The position numbers and the translations under genes are program-made. From Acidobacteriota bacterium (GTDB lineage: Bacteria; Acidobacteriota; Terriglobia; Acidiferrales; UBA7541), in contig JAKAOH010000001.1 of assembly GCA_021812285.1 (NCBI GenBank), forward strand, positions 21,299 through 85,298: a stretch of DNA of 64,000 nt, read 5' to 3'. The notes below the pieces were generated by a model that had not been told where the DNA came from, searched no databases, and worked only from the letters and a program-made list of their open reading frames with translations. Shown here piece after piece: positions 48,392 through 59,123 of the stretch. The stretch's first letter is position 1; every line of letters begins with the position of its first letter.

Positions 48392-49447
48392 TTGAAAATC
48401 ATCGTCAGCGGTCACCACGGATATATCGGGTCCATCCTCGTTCCCATGCTGCAAGAGAGAGGACATCAGGTGACGGGGATCGACAGTTTTCTCTTCGAAG
48501 GATGCACGTTCGGTGAGGATGCGCCGCCCGCGCCGTCGCTCCGCAAGGACCTGCGGGACATCACCGTCGCGGATTTGCTCGGTTACGATGCCGTCGCCCA
48601 TCTCGCCGCGATTTCCAACGATCCGCTCGGCGACCTGAACCCCGAATGCACCTACGAAATCAACTACCGTGCTTCCGTGCGCTTGGCCAAACTGGCCAAG
48701 GAGGCGGGCATCGGAAGATTCGTTTTCTCTTCCTCGTGCAGTAACTACGGCGCCGCGCCCGAGGGCTTTGTGGATGAAAATTCGCCGCTGCGGCCTGTAA
48801 CCGCCTACGGCATCTCCAAAGTGCGCGCCGAAGAGGGGATCTCCGCGCTCGCCGATTCTTCCTTCACTCCCGTCTTCCCGCGCAGCGCCACAGCTTACGG
48901 CGTCTCGCCGCGGCTGCGCGCCGACCTGGTCCTCAATAATTTGATCGGCTGGGCTTTCAGCAGCGGTCGTGTTTTCCTCAAAAGCGACGGAACGCCCTGG
49001 CGCCCGATCGTCCACGTGGAAGACATCGCACGGGCGTTCGTCGCGTTGCTCGAGGCGCCGCGCGAGGTCGTGCACAACCAGGCCTTTAACGTGGGTCAAA
49101 CATCGGAGAACTTCCAGATCCGCGAACTGGCCGCCATCGTCGAACAGGTGGTCCCGAGGAGTCATATCGACTTTGCCGCCGATGCCGGACCCGATAAACG
49201 CAATTACCGGGTGAATTGCGATCGGATCAGGAAAATGGTGCCGGGCTTCAAACCGCAGTGGACAGCCCGCCGCGGTACCGAACAGCTTTACGAAGCCTAT
49301 CGCTCCGTGCGCCTAACGCTCGAGGATCTCGAAGGCGCGCGCTATATGCGCATCCGGCGCGTACGCAAGCTGCAGCAAGAGGGGAGGCTGGATTCCATGT
49401 TGCGATGGGTGAACGTCGGCCAGCCCGCTCTCGCGAAGACCGCGTAA
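48392..49447 (+). CDS. NAD-dependent epimerase/dehydratase family protein
   Basis: [46 protein letters not shown] start at 48392. Confidence 0.93.
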   Translation: MKIIVSGHHGYIGSILVPMLQERGHQVTGIDSFLFEGCTFGEDAPPAPSLRKDLRDITVADLLGYDAVAHLAAISNDPLGDLNPECTYEINYRASVRLAKLAKEAGIGRFVFSSSCSNYGAAPEGFVDENSPLRPVTAYGISKVRAEEGISALADSSFTPVFPRSATAYGVSPRLRADLVLNNLIGWAFSSGRVFLKSDGTPWRPIVHVEDIARAFVALLEAPREVVHNQAFNVGQTSENFQIRELAAIVEQVVPRSHIDFAADAGPDKRNYRVNCDRIRKMVPGFKPQWTARRGTEQLYEAYRSVRLTLEDLEGARYMRIRRVRKLQQEGRLDSMLRWVNVGQPALAKTA

Positions 49448-49454
49448 ACCGGCC

Positions 49455-50684
49455 ATGTACGATCGTGTTCATTCCTGCCGGTCGTGCAGCGGAAACCAGT
49501 TGGAGCAGGTGCTCTCGCTCGGTTCGACGCCGCTTGCCGATGCCTTGTTGACTAGGGAGCAACTCACCGAGCCGGAACCGACCTTTCCGCTCGATGTGGT
49601 CTTCTGTCCTGAATGCGGGCTGACGCAACTGGCCGAAGTCGTACCGCCGGAAGTCCTCTTTTGCCGGACCTACCCCTATTACTCGTCCTTCTCGCCGGCC
49701 TTGCTCAGCCATTCGCGGGGGAATGCTCTGCGACTCATCGAGCAGTGCGCCTTGAACTCCTCCAGCCTGGTCGTGGAGCTGGCGAGCAACGACGGCTACC
49801 TTCTGCGCAATTTTGTCGAGCATGGCATTCCTGTGCTCGGCATCGACCCCGCCGAAGGCCCTGCCAAGGCAGCGATCGAAGCCGGTATTCCCACGCTGCG
49901 CCGATTTTTCGACGTGCAACTGGCGCAGCAGTTGGCCACGGAAGGCCGCCGCGCCGACGTCGTGATAGCGAACAACGTCCTGGCGCACGTCCCCGATCTG
50001 AACGGCTTCGTCGCGGGAATTCGGATTCTGCTGAAAGATGACGGCATCACTTCGATTGAAGTGCCCTACGTCAAGGATCTGATCGACCATTGCGAGTTCG
50101 ACACGATCTACCACGAGCACCTCTGCTATTTCTCCGTCACCGCGCTCGACCGCCTCTTCCGCCGCCACGAACTCTATTTGAATCGCGTCGATCATCTCCC
50201 GATCCACGGTGGCTCGCTTCGTCTGCACGCCGAGCGGCGCGAGCGGCCCGGAAGCACGGTTCTCGAATTGTTGAGGGAAGAAAAAGAGTGTGGACTGGAT
50301 CGAGTGGACTATTACCGCGATTTTTCACGCCGCGTCCGCGCGAATCGGCAATCTCTCCGCTCGCTGCTCGAAAACCTGAAGCGCCAGAAAAAGCGGGTGG
50401 CCGCCTACGGCGCTGCCGCCAAGGGAGCCACGTTGCTCAACTACGCCGATATCGGCCGCGAATCCCTCGATTTCGTCGTCGACCGCAACCCTCACAAGCA
50501 GGGCCTTTTCATGCCCGGCAAGCAGCTCCCCATTTTCGCGCCCGGTAAACTCCTCGAAGAGAAGCCCGATTACGTTCTGCTGCTCAGTTGGAATTTTGCC
50601 GACGAAATCATGGCGCAGCAGCAGGATTACCGGCGTGAAGGAGGCAAGTTCATCATTCCCGTGCCCCAGCCGGTGATCGTATGA
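49455..50684 (+). CDS. Sugar C-methyltransferase-like SAM methyltransferase with N-terminal zinc-binding motif
   Basis: [27 protein letters not shown]...[38 protein letters not shown]-terminal [16 protein letters not shown]. Confidence 0.92.
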   Translation: MYDRVHSCRSCSGNQLEQVLSLGSTPLADALLTREQLTEPEPTFPLDVVFCPECGLTQLAEVVPPEVLFCRTYPYYSSFSPALLSHSRGNALRLIEQCALNSSSLVVELASNDGYLLRNFVEHGIPVLGIDPAEGPAKAAIEAGIPTLRRFFDVQLAQQLATEGRRADVVIANNVLAHVPDLNGFVAGIRILLKDDGITSIEVPYVKDLIDHCEFDTIYHEHLCYFSVTALDRLFRRHELYLNRVDHLPIHGGSLRLHAERRERPGSTVLELLREEKECGLDRVDYYRDFSRRVRANRQSLRSLLENLKRQKKRVAAYGAAAKGATLLNYADIGRESLDFVVDRNPHKQGLFMPGKQLPIFAPGKLLEEKPDYVLLLSWNFADEIMAQQQDYRREGGKFIIPVPQPVIV

Positions 50685-51901
50685 AAGTGGCGAGCTCGGC
50701 GCTTCAGGCTTGGACGGAGAAGCTCAGCACGGTTGGCAAGTGTCCCAATTGCGGCTCTTCGAATTTCTCTGTCTTTCATCAAGTGCGGAGCGTCCCGGTG
50801 CACAGCTGCCTGCTGCTCGATAATCAGGGCGAAGCCCGCGCCTTTCCGCGCGGCGAAATTCGCCTGGCCCTGTGCGAATCCTGCGACTTCATCTTCAACG
50901 CCGCTTACGATCCCGCCATGCGGAACTACTCGAGCGGCTACGAGGAACAGCAGTCCTTTTCTCCGCGTTTTAGTGCGTTCGCCAGGGAACTGGCCGCCGA
51001 CCTGATCGATCGGTATCAATTGAAGCGCAAAAAGATTCTGGAAATCGGATGCGGCAAGGGCGATTTTCTCGCTTTGCTCTGCGAACTCGGCGGCAATGAG
51101 GGAATTGGTATCGATCCTGCATGCGATCCCGGCCGCATCGGCTGGTCGGCGAAGGGCTCGCTCAAATTCATCCAGGATTACTATTCCGAGGAATACGCCT
51201 CGCTCGAAGCCGATCTGGTCTGCTGCCGCCACACGCTTGAACACATCCCCGGCACGCGCGAATTTCTAAGCATGGTTCGGCGCGCGGTCGGGAACCGTCG
51301 GAATACTACCGTCTTCTTCGAAGTGCCTGATGTCGGCCGCGTTCTGCGGGAAATCGCCTTTTGGGACATCTATTACGAGCACACTTCCTACTTCACACTC
51401 GCTTCGCTGGCCCGGCTTTTCGAATCCTGCGGTTTTTCCGTTTTGCGGGCAGCGAGGGGGTTTGACAATCAATACCTGCTGCTCGATGCGCAACCCGGGA
51501 GCAACCCGAGCTCGGCACAAGCGCCGGAGCTGGATCCCGAGTACACCCGACAGGACGTCGCACACTTCGTGAAAGACTACGCGAACAAGATGAATTGGTG
51601 GAGGCATTTCCTTCAAGAAGGTGAAGACGGAAGGAAGCGCATGGCCATTTGGGGCTCCAGCTCGAAGTGCGTGTCGTTCCTCACAACACTCGAGATTGGC
51701 GATGAAATTGAAGTTGTGGTCGATATCAATCCGTACCGTCATGGCAAATTCCTGGCCGGTTGTGGTCACCAGATTCGTCCCCCGGAGTTCCTGCGCGATT
51801 ACCGCCCCGACATCGTAATCCTCATGAATCCCATCTACCGCGAAGAGATCGGCCGTCATTTGGAGCAATTGGGACTCGCTCCCCGCATCGTTTCGGTCTG
51901 A
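50681..51901 (+). CDS. Class I SAM-dependent methyltransferase, C-methyltransferase-like (paralog)
   Basis: [48 protein letters not shown]-terminal [16 protein letters not shown]...[15 protein letters not shown]. Confidence 0.9.
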   Translation: MKVASSALQAWTEKLSTVGKCPNCGSSNFSVFHQVRSVPVHSCLLLDNQGEARAFPRGEIRLALCESCDFIFNAAYDPAMRNYSSGYEEQQSFSPRFSAFARELAADLIDRYQLKRKKILEIGCGKGDFLALLCELGGNEGIGIDPACDPGRIGWSAKGSLKFIQDYYSEEYASLEADLVCCRHTLEHIPGTREFLSMVRRAVGNRRNTTVFFEVPDVGRVLREIAFWDIYYEHTSYFTLASLARLFESCGFSVLRAARGFDNQYLLLDAQPGSNPSSAQAPELDPEYTRQDVAHFVKDYANKMNWWRHFLQEGEDGRKRMAIWGSSSKCVSFLTTLEIGDEIEVVVDINPYRHGKFLAGCGHQIRPPEFLRDYRPDIVILMNPIYREEIGRHLEQLGLAPRIVSV

Positions 51902-52106
51902 TTCGCCCGGGGTTTGGGGATCAGTCGTAAGCCTTGGGCAAAGAGCGGGAAGGTTTTATCCAAAGTGTGAAATTGCTTTCGTTCACCGAGTGGGGAAAGT
52001 CTGCCAACACAATGATAAGAGATGGGTTATGTTTTGGCTCTGGGTGGGTCACTGGAAGCCCAATTGCTAATCAGAAACGTTCGAAAGCGAAGTTCGGCGG
52101 TCATCC

Positions 52107-53363
52107 GTGTCTAGTATCCAAGTGACTCTCTGCGAGGCGAGGCAATTGAGCAAGACGCCAAGCTCGGTGAAAGGCAAGATCGGCTCTCGCTGTCCTGCCT
52201 GCGGCAGTTCCGGAACCGAGATCTTTTTTGAGATCCCCGAGTTTCCGACTCTTTCGAACGTCTTACTGAAGACTGCGGAAGCCGCTCGGCAGTGGCCCAA
52301 GGCGCCGATCCGGTTGGGCTTTTGCCACGGATGCGGATGGATTGGGAACACGGCGTTCGACTCCCGCCTGGTGAATTATGGCGAGCACTACGAGAATTCG
52401 CTGCACTATTCGGCCGTTTTCCGGAAGTACGCCGAGCGCCTGGCCCGATATCTGCTTCATCGTTTCCACTTGAAAGGGAAAGATCTCATCGAGATCGGGT
52501 GTGGCCAAGGGGATTTCCTGCACAGTCTTTGCGAGTTGGGATGGAATCGTGGCGTGGGTTTCGACCCGAGCTTCTCGCCTGAACGCGCCCATTCAAACGG
52601 TCGCCAAGACATTCGATTTGTGCGCGACTATTACTCCCCTCAGTACGCCAACTACCGCTGCGACTTCCTTTGCTGCCGGCATGTGCTCGAGCACATCGAA
52701 GATCCGAAATCTTTTCTGCAGAATGTCCGGCAGGCACTCGACGGCCGCAAGCGGGCCAAGCTGTATTTCGAAGTGCCCAACGCGCTCTTCACACTGCGTG
52801 GGATGGGCATCTGGGATCCCATCTATGAGCACCGCTCCTACTTTTCCCGCTACTCCCTGAGATTCCTGTTTGCCTCCAGCGGCTTCCGCGTTTTGAGCAT
52901 GCGCGAACGATTCGGCGGGCAGTTCCTCTGCCTCGATGCCGAAATGGCTTCACACGGGAAGGGGGAAGGCGCGAATTGTACGGGAGGGCGCAAACAACTC
53001 CGGCGCATGGCCGGTGATGTGCGCAACTTCGCCGGCGCTTACCGGAGAAAAGTCGAAAAGCACCGAGCTTTTCTCCGCGAATCTAAACGCCGGGGAAAGA
53101 AAATCGCCCTGTGGGGCGCGGGCTCCAAGGCCGTCAATTTCCTGAATGTATTCCGTCGGGAAAAAGCAGTTGAATTCGTTGTCGATTTGAACCCTTTTAA
53201 GCAAGGCATGTTTATTCCGGGAACGGGCCAGAATATCGTAGCCCCAGAGTTCCTCCTGAACTACCACGCTGATTCCGTAGTTGTGATGAATCCAATCTAC
53301 CAAAGGGAGATATCGGCCCACCTGAAGAGCCTGGGACTCCACCCCGAGATGATCCCAGCATGA
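52107..53363 (+). CDS. Class I SAM-dependent methyltransferase, C-methyltransferase-like (paralog)
   Basis: CPACGSSGTEIFFEI; DLIEIGCGQGDFLHSLCELGWNRGVGFDP; CCRHVLEHIED; IALWGAGSKAVNFLN...VVDLNPFKQGMFIPG. Confidence 0.9.
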   Translation: MSSIQVTLCEARQLSKTPSSVKGKIGSRCPACGSSGTEIFFEIPEFPTLSNVLLKTAEAARQWPKAPIRLGFCHGCGWIGNTAFDSRLVNYGEHYENSLHYSAVFRKYAERLARYLLHRFHLKGKDLIEIGCGQGDFLHSLCELGWNRGVGFDPSFSPERAHSNGRQDIRFVRDYYSPQYANYRCDFLCCRHVLEHIEDPKSFLQNVRQALDGRKRAKLYFEVPNALFTLRGMGIWDPIYEHRSYFSRYSLRFLFASSGFRVLSMRERFGGQFLCLDAEMASHGKGEGANCTGGRKQLRRMAGDVRNFAGAYRRKVEKHRAFLRESKRRGKKIALWGAGSKAVNFLNVFRREKAVEFVVDLNPFKQGMFIPGTGQNIVAPEFLLNYHADSVVVMNPIYQREISAHLKSLGLHPEMIPA

Positions 53364-53591
53364 GCAGAAGAGCAATCCCCGCCTTAGGCGTCAATCACCT
53401 CGACGCAGTTCCCTTGTGCTGCAAGGCTGCCCGAGCCACGATCAACAAAGCCTTCATGAGCTTAGACCCAGGACTCGCAAAGATTGACATATCGATTGAG
53501 GGTTACGTAGATATCCTCGCTCCGCTCGAATCGTATTTTGTTCACGATCCGAAAACAGATGAATTCTTAAGACTAATGAAATCTGTATGGC

Positions 53592-54395
53592 GTGCTTGAA
53601 ATGGATACGTACATGCGCGTCTTCATGCAGAGTGAGCTGCGGCGCCTGGTCACCGGCAGTAAAATACATAGGTTTTTGTCGTTAATGATTCTCGACTCAT
53701 GGAAGTATGTTCCGCTCAGGAAGTATCTCAACTTCCGTAAGCTGTCGCTGTTCTGGAAGGTGTGTCTACACGCTCAACAAAACTGGGCTAGCTTGTCGAG
53801 TGTGTACGATCTAACGACATTTGTCGAGAACAGCAGGCTGCCAGGAGCACTTGTCGAGTGTGGCGTGTGGCGAGGTGGATGCGCTGCAGTTATGGCTACC
53901 GTGGCTGCCAAAGCCAGGAGCAATAGGAAGCTTTGGCTGTTCGATTCGTTCGAAGGGATGCCCGAGGCGACGCAGGAAGATCTTGGGGAAGATGCCAAGT
54001 GGTTGTCAAACAACCGTATGAGCGGCAGGCTTGCGCCGGTTGGAAGAAATGTCGCTTCAATCAACGAAGTAAGAAGCCTGTTGTTCAACGAGCTGCATCT
54101 TGAAACGAGTAGTGTAATGATTGTTAAGGGCTGGTTTCAAAATACCCTTCCCGAGTATCAGCGTCATATTGGTCCCGTTGCGATCCTGAGAATCGACGGT
54201 GATTGGTATGAGTCAACGAGAGTATGTCTCGAAAACTTGTACGACAATGTGGTTGCCGGAGGCTTCATAATAATTGATGACTATGGATTCTTTCCCGGTT
54301 GTAGGAAGGCGGTTGACGAGTTTGTCGAGCGTAGGGCCCTGAAGGCGCGCTTAACCGCGATAGATTACTCGCGCGTCTATTTTAGGAAATGTTGA
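53592..54395 (+). CDS. TylF/MycF-like O-methyltransferase
   Basis: GALVECGVWRGGCAAVMATVA, LWLFDSFEGMPEAT, VAILRIDGDWYESTRVCLENLYDNVVAGGFIIIDDYGFFPGCRKAVDEF. Confidence 0.92.
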   Translation: MLEMDTYMRVFMQSELRRLVTGSKIHRFLSLMILDSWKYVPLRKYLNFRKLSLFWKVCLHAQQNWASLSSVYDLTTFVENSRLPGALVECGVWRGGCAAVMATVAAKARSNRKLWLFDSFEGMPEATQEDLGEDAKWLSNNRMSGRLAPVGRNVASINEVRSLLFNELHLETSSVMIVKGWFQNTLPEYQRHIGPVAILRIDGDWYESTRVCLENLYDNVVAGGFIIIDDYGFFPGCRKAVDEFVERRALKARLTAIDYSRVYFRKC

Positions 54396-54481
54396 AGCTA
54401 GGTGAAACGCACACTGTTAAGAAAGGAAAGCTGATCCTCCGGCCCCAGACGCAAACGGGGTCGTAAGAAAGCGCCCATAAG

Positions 54482-55267
54482 ATGCTCCTGCGATGGTGCA
54501 AAAACGCTTGGCCTTACCGCGAACTATTCTTTTTCCTGGCATGGCGTGACGTGAAAATCCGGTACCGACAGACGGTTCTCGGCGCCAGTTGGGCGGTCTT
54601 GCAGCCTCTGGTCACGATGCTCGTGTTTACCGTGCTCTTCGGTCGCATGGCCAAGGTGCCGAGCGACGGGATCCCGTATCCGCTCTTCTCCTATAGTGCC
54701 TTGCTTCTCTGGACGTACTTTTCCGTTGCTCTCAGCGGTGGCTCGGGCGCCCTCGTTGGCAATGCGGAACTGATTCGCAAGGTCTATTTCCCTCGCGAGG
54801 CGCTGCCTGCCGCGCCGATCCTCGCGGCCCTGGTCGACCTCAGCGTCGGCATGATCCTGTTGTTCGGGATGATGGTGTACTATCACGTGCCGTTTACATG
54901 GCATCTCCTGTTCCTGCCTTTGCTCGTCGTGGAACTGGTAGTTTTTGCCATCGCGGTCAGCCTGGTGCTGGCGTCGATAAACGTGAAATACCGCGACGTG
55001 AAGCATGCGCTGCCATTCGTCATCCAGCTGTGGATGTTCCTGAGCCCGGTGATTTACCCTACTACAATGGTTCCCGAGCGCTACCGCTTTCTGCTCGCCC
55101 TCAATCCTCTCACCGGCATTATCGAAACCTGGCGTGCCTGCATCTTCTCCGGCCGAATCATGAACTGGTCCTTGCTCGAGATCTCGATAGGAGTCACGGC
55201 GCTCTTCCTCTTCCTGGGCGCCAGCTATTTCAAGAGCACGGAGCGGAAGTTTGCCGACATCATCTAG
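54482..55267 (+). CDS. ABC-2 type polysaccharide export permease (Wzm-like)
   Basis: LFFFLAWRDVKIRYRQTVLGASWAVLQPLVTMLVFTVLFGRMAKVPSDGIPYPLFSYSALLLWTYF. Confidence 0.95.
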   Translation: MLLRWCKNAWPYRELFFFLAWRDVKIRYRQTVLGASWAVLQPLVTMLVFTVLFGRMAKVPSDGIPYPLFSYSALLLWTYFSVALSGGSGALVGNAELIRKVYFPREALPAAPILAALVDLSVGMILLFGMMVYYHVPFTWHLLFLPLLVVELVVFAIAVSLVLASINVKYRDVKHALPFVIQLWMFLSPVIYPTTMVPERYRFLLALNPLTGIIETWRACIFSGRIMNWSLLEISIGVTALFLFLGASYFKSTERKFADII

Positions 55268-55280
55268 GGGACCAAAAGAG

Positions 55281-56603
55281 ATGCCAAAGGCGCTTGTCGT
55301 CGACCATGTCACCAAGGAGTACAAGCTCGGTGCCCTCGCGCACGAAACTATGCTTCGTGAAGCTCTCGTGAATCTGGTCCGCTACCCCTTTCGCCGCCGG
55401 CCAAGAAGGGAAGAAGAGACCATCAATGCGCTCAAGGATGTCTCGTTCACCGTTGAGACCGGTGGCGTTGTCGGAATCATTGGAAGGAACGGCGCCGGTA
55501 AGAGCACCCTGCTGAAAATCCTGTCACGGATTACCTATCCCACGTCGGGAACGATCCAGCTAGAGGGCCGTGTGGCTTCTCTCCTCGAGGTGGGTACCGG
55601 TTTTCATGAGGAATTGACAGGGCGAGAAAACGTGTATTTGAACGGTTCCGTCCTAGGCATGAAGAAACGAGAGATCGATGTTTTACTCGACGAGATCATC
55701 GATTTCGCGGGAATTCATCGATTCATCGACACCCCCATCAAACGCTATTCCTCCGGCATGCGCCTGCGGCTCGGATTCGCCGTCGCCGCGCACCTCCAGA
55801 CCGATATCCTGCTCGTTGATGAAGTGCTGGCGGTGGGCGATTTCGAGTTCCAGAAGAAGTGCCTTTCTAAAATTGAAAACCTCCACCGGGGTGGCCGGAC
55901 GGTGCTCTTCGTCTCGCACAACACAGCTGCGGTCGAACATCTGTGCCCCCGAACCCTCTGGATCGACCAAGGCCAGGTGCGTCAGGACGGCGCGACAGCT
56001 GATGTGATTCGTGATTACTTGGCTCACTTCTCGGCTAGTCTGCGTACCGACCCCAATCTGGTCGACCTACAGGAACGCGAAGGAACGGGCGAGGTCCGAT
56101 TCACGGGAATAGAGTTCCTGGATGTCGCAGGCCAGCCCATGCACATCATTCGAAGCGGCGATGAGCTGACCATTCGACTCCACTACAACGCAACGAGAAA
56201 TTTAGAAAACGCGCGGTTCGGAATCGACCTCCATACTGACTGGGGAACACACGTGGCGAGCATTTGCACGCCTGTATCCGGGTGGCAAATCCCTTATTTA
56301 TCGGCAGGAGAAGGGTACGTTGAAGTGGCGCTCGAGGGGTTAAATCTCACGCCCGGCCGATACTGGATTTCCCTCTGGACCACGGGACCGAACCACTTCA
56401 GCAGCGCGAAAAACGGCTGGGACGTCCTGCCCCGCTGCAAAGCCCTAGACATTGAACCCTCGGATTTCTTCAATTCAGGCAAAGGCGTGGACCGCGGTTA
56501 CGGATTTGTTCTTTTGCCTTGCAAGTGGAACCTGCATGACGCATGCGAGCCTGCGGATGCCGTGCCGGATGCGCAGGGCACGGGTAAAAGAGCGAGGCAG
56601 TGA
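55281..56603 (+). CDS. ABC transporter ATP-binding protein with C-terminal Wzt-like carbohydrate-binding domain
   Basis: GIIGRNGAGKSTLLKILSRI, YSSGMRLRLGFAVAAHLQTDILLVDEVLAVGD, extended C-terminal beta domain; ORF begins 55251, ATG at 55281. Confidence 0.94.
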   Translation: MPKALVVDHVTKEYKLGALAHETMLREALVNLVRYPFRRRPRREEETINALKDVSFTVETGGVVGIIGRNGAGKSTLLKILSRITYPTSGTIQLEGRVASLLEVGTGFHEELTGRENVYLNGSVLGMKKREIDVLLDEIIDFAGIHRFIDTPIKRYSSGMRLRLGFAVAAHLQTDILLVDEVLAVGDFEFQKKCLSKIENLHRGGRTVLFVSHNTAAVEHLCPRTLWIDQGQVRQDGATADVIRDYLAHFSASLRTDPNLVDLQEREGTGEVRFTGIEFLDVAGQPMHIIRSGDELTIRLHYNATRNLENARFGIDLHTDWGTHVASICTPVSGWQIPYLSAGEGYVEVALEGLNLTPGRYWISLWTTGPNHFSSAKNGWDVLPRCKALDIEPSDFFNSGKGVDRGYGFVLLPCKWNLHDACEPADAVPDAQGTGKRARQ

Positions 56604-56781
56604 TGACCGTGCAGGCTAAGCCCCAGGTCGACCGCATCGCGATATGCAGCGACCTCATATCCAGGCAGATCCACGAGGCCTCTCCCCATCGGGACCGCCT
56701 GCGAAATACCGATTTGTCTTGCACTTCTTCCACCGCGTGTTCAACGGCCCAGCCCAACTCTTCTGTAACAATCGGAGAACT

Positions 56782-58116
56782 ATGAAGATAGGCATGGTTC
56801 ACCAGCCTTTCGAACGTATTTCGATCCCTGCGAGAGAGGGTTCACTCGAGATCTGGGTGTACGAAGTCGCCCGTCGACTGGCAAAATCGTGCGAGGTCGT
56901 TGTTTTTACCAAACGATGGGAAGATCTGAGGCGAGCCGAACAACACGAGAGTGTTCTTTACTGTCCGGTGCTTGCTGGCTTTGATGATCTCATTGCCAGA
57001 ACCATGACAGAACATCCACGGATCAAACGGCTTCCGGGATTGCGCAATCCAAGACGCCCGTTGTTCGCCTCCGGACTGGGCAACGCCGAGTACGCTCTGC
57101 GCGTCGCGATGGGGTTGCGAAAGCAGCACTGTGACGTGATTCACATCATGAATTACTCGGACCTTGTGCCTGCGATACGCGCACTCAACCCGCGCGCAAA
57201 GATCATTCTGCACATGCAATGCGAGTGGCTCAGTCAGCTTGATCGGAAAATGACTGAAAAACGGCTGAAGAAAGTGGATCTGATCGTTGGATGTAGCGAC
57301 TACATAAGGGACAAAATTCGCCAAGCTTTTCCACAGTTCAGTAACCGCTGCTGCACTGTGTACAACGCTGCGAATGTCGAGGTTTTTATTCCCTCCGACC
57401 GTTCCAGCTCGACGGAAGCGGGGAGCAAGCGGATTGTATTTGTAGGTAGAATCGCACCAGAAAAAGGGCCGCATGTGCTGCTTCAAGCCTTCAAAACAAT
57501 CCTCGAACGGCACCCTGACGCGCTATTGGAAATCGTGGGTCCTAAGGCCATGCCTCCTCCGGAGTTTATCCTGCAACTGGACACTGATGCTCAGGTGTCG
57601 AACTGGGGACCCTTCTACCAACGGAACTATTTGTCACGGCTGAAAGAAATGCTCCCGCCTGAGATCGCATCCCGAGTCCAATTTGTGGGGAAACTGGGGC
57701 GCAAGGCATTGGCTGAACGCCTGCGTACGGCTACGGTCATGGTCTGTCCGTCGATTTGGAACGAGCCATTTGGCATGGTGATCGTTGAAGCCATGTCCGC
57801 ATGCCTTCCCGTCGTCGCCACCAGAGGCGGCGGCATTCCGGAGATAGTGGACGACGGAATGACTGGCTTTCTGGTAGAGCGTGGCGATCCCTCGGGATTG
57901 GCGGACGCGATCACTCGCCTGCTCGACAACGATAATCTCAAGTGCTCCATGGGTGCGGCTGGACGCCAACGCGTAATCGACCTGTTCGGCTGGGACAAGG
58001 TGACCCAAGTCATGCTCCACCAGTACGAGCAACTCGTAATGGCGGCCACCGGCGATTGCGCCAGGCATTCGCCAGCGTCGAAGGGGACGACTCCGGTATT
58101 GCCTATGGCGAAATGA
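56782..58116 (+). CDS. Glycosyltransferase family 4 protein
   Basis: MKIGMVHQPFERISIPAREGSLEIWVYEVARRLAKSCEVVVFTKRW; RIVFVGRIAPEKGPHVLLQAF; PFGMVIVEAMSACLPVVATRGGGIPEIVDDG. Confidence 0.93.
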   Translation: MKIGMVHQPFERISIPAREGSLEIWVYEVARRLAKSCEVVVFTKRWEDLRRAEQHESVLYCPVLAGFDDLIARTMTEHPRIKRLPGLRNPRRPLFASGLGNAEYALRVAMGLRKQHCDVIHIMNYSDLVPAIRALNPRAKIILHMQCEWLSQLDRKMTEKRLKKVDLIVGCSDYIRDKIRQAFPQFSNRCCTVYNAANVEVFIPSDRSSSTEAGSKRIVFVGRIAPEKGPHVLLQAFKTILERHPDALLEIVGPKAMPPPEFILQLDTDAQVSNWGPFYQRNYLSRLKEMLPPEIASRVQFVGKLGRKALAERLRTATVMVCPSIWNEPFGMVIVEAMSACLPVVATRGGGIPEIVDDGMTGFLVERGDPSGLADAITRLLDNDNLKCSMGAAGRQRVIDLFGWDKVTQVMLHQYEQLVMAATGDCARHSPASKGTTPVLPMAK

Positions 58117-58127
58117 GGAGCGCAGAC

Positions 58128-59105
58128 ATGCGGGACCAACCACCACGAGTCAGCGTCGGCATGCCAGTCTTCAATGGTGGGCAGTTCCTTGATCAGGCGA
58201 TCAAGTCCATTCTTGCCCAAACGTTCGAGGACTTTGAATTGATCATTTCCGATAATGCTTCCACGGACGCGACACAAGTCATCTGCCGCCGTTATGCCGC
58301 ACAGGACAAGCGTATCCGCTACCTTCGTCAGGAGACGAACCGTGGAGCGGCCTGGAACCACAATACGGTTTTCCATTTGTCATCGGGGGAATATTTCAAG
58401 TGGCATTGCCACGACGATCTATGCGATCCAATTTTCGTAGAAAAGTGTGTCGGCGTGTTGGATCGCGAGCCATCCGTGGTCTTGTGCTACTCTCAATTCG
58501 CACGCATCGACTATCAGAGCAAGCTTATTGAAGGCACCACATTCGGCTGGAGCCCGATCGCCTCTTCTCCGGTGAGCGGAATCGTGTCTGTGCACGAACG
58601 TTTCCGGACCGTGATTCATCGCAGAAACGCCTGCGAGGAAATCTATGGTCTGATGCGCCGCCGGGTCGCCGAGGAGACCCAACTGATCGGCGGCTACACC
58701 CAATCCGACGATAATTTCCTGGCGGAATTGGCCCTTAGGGGAATGTTCTACCAGATTCCCGAACCGCTGTTTCGCTACAGGTTGCATACGGAGAAATCAA
58801 CTGAGGCCTACCGCAGTCGATGGCAGCGCATGGCTTGGTTTGATCCAGCAGCTGCTGGACAACGGAGCATCCCTTTCGTCCGGCAGTTCCGAGAGTATCT
58901 ATTATTGATCTACCGAGCTCATCTACCGCTGATAGAGCGCGTGCACTGCTACATCTCTACCTTGGACTGGGCGTGGACATTCCGCCGTTGGCTCCAAGAA
59001 GATCTTCATGAGGTCATCTTCCTCGGAACTCTCGTTCCTTTATTGAAGAAATACGCTCCTTGGACGCGACCCATGTGGCACGCAGTAAAGAAGATCAGGG
59101 TGTGA
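58128..59105 (+). CDS. Glycosyltransferase family 2 protein
   Basis: VSVGMPVFNGGQFLDQAIKSILAQTFEDFELIISDNASTDAT; ATG at 58128. Confidence 0.94.
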   Translation: MRDQPPRVSVGMPVFNGGQFLDQAIKSILAQTFEDFELIISDNASTDATQVICRRYAAQDKRIRYLRQETNRGAAWNHNTVFHLSSGEYFKWHCHDDLCDPIFVEKCVGVLDREPSVVLCYSQFARIDYQSKLIEGTTFGWSPIASSPVSGIVSVHERFRTVIHRRNACEEIYGLMRRRVAEETQLIGGYTQSDDNFLAELALRGMFYQIPEPLFRYRLHTEKSTEAYRSRWQRMAWFDPAAAGQRSIPFVRQFREYLLLIYRAHLPLIERVHCYISTLDWAWTFRRWLQEDLHEVIFLGTLVPLLKKYAPWTRPMWHAVKKIRV

Positions 59106-59123
59106 GTTCAAAGGCAGGGAGAC

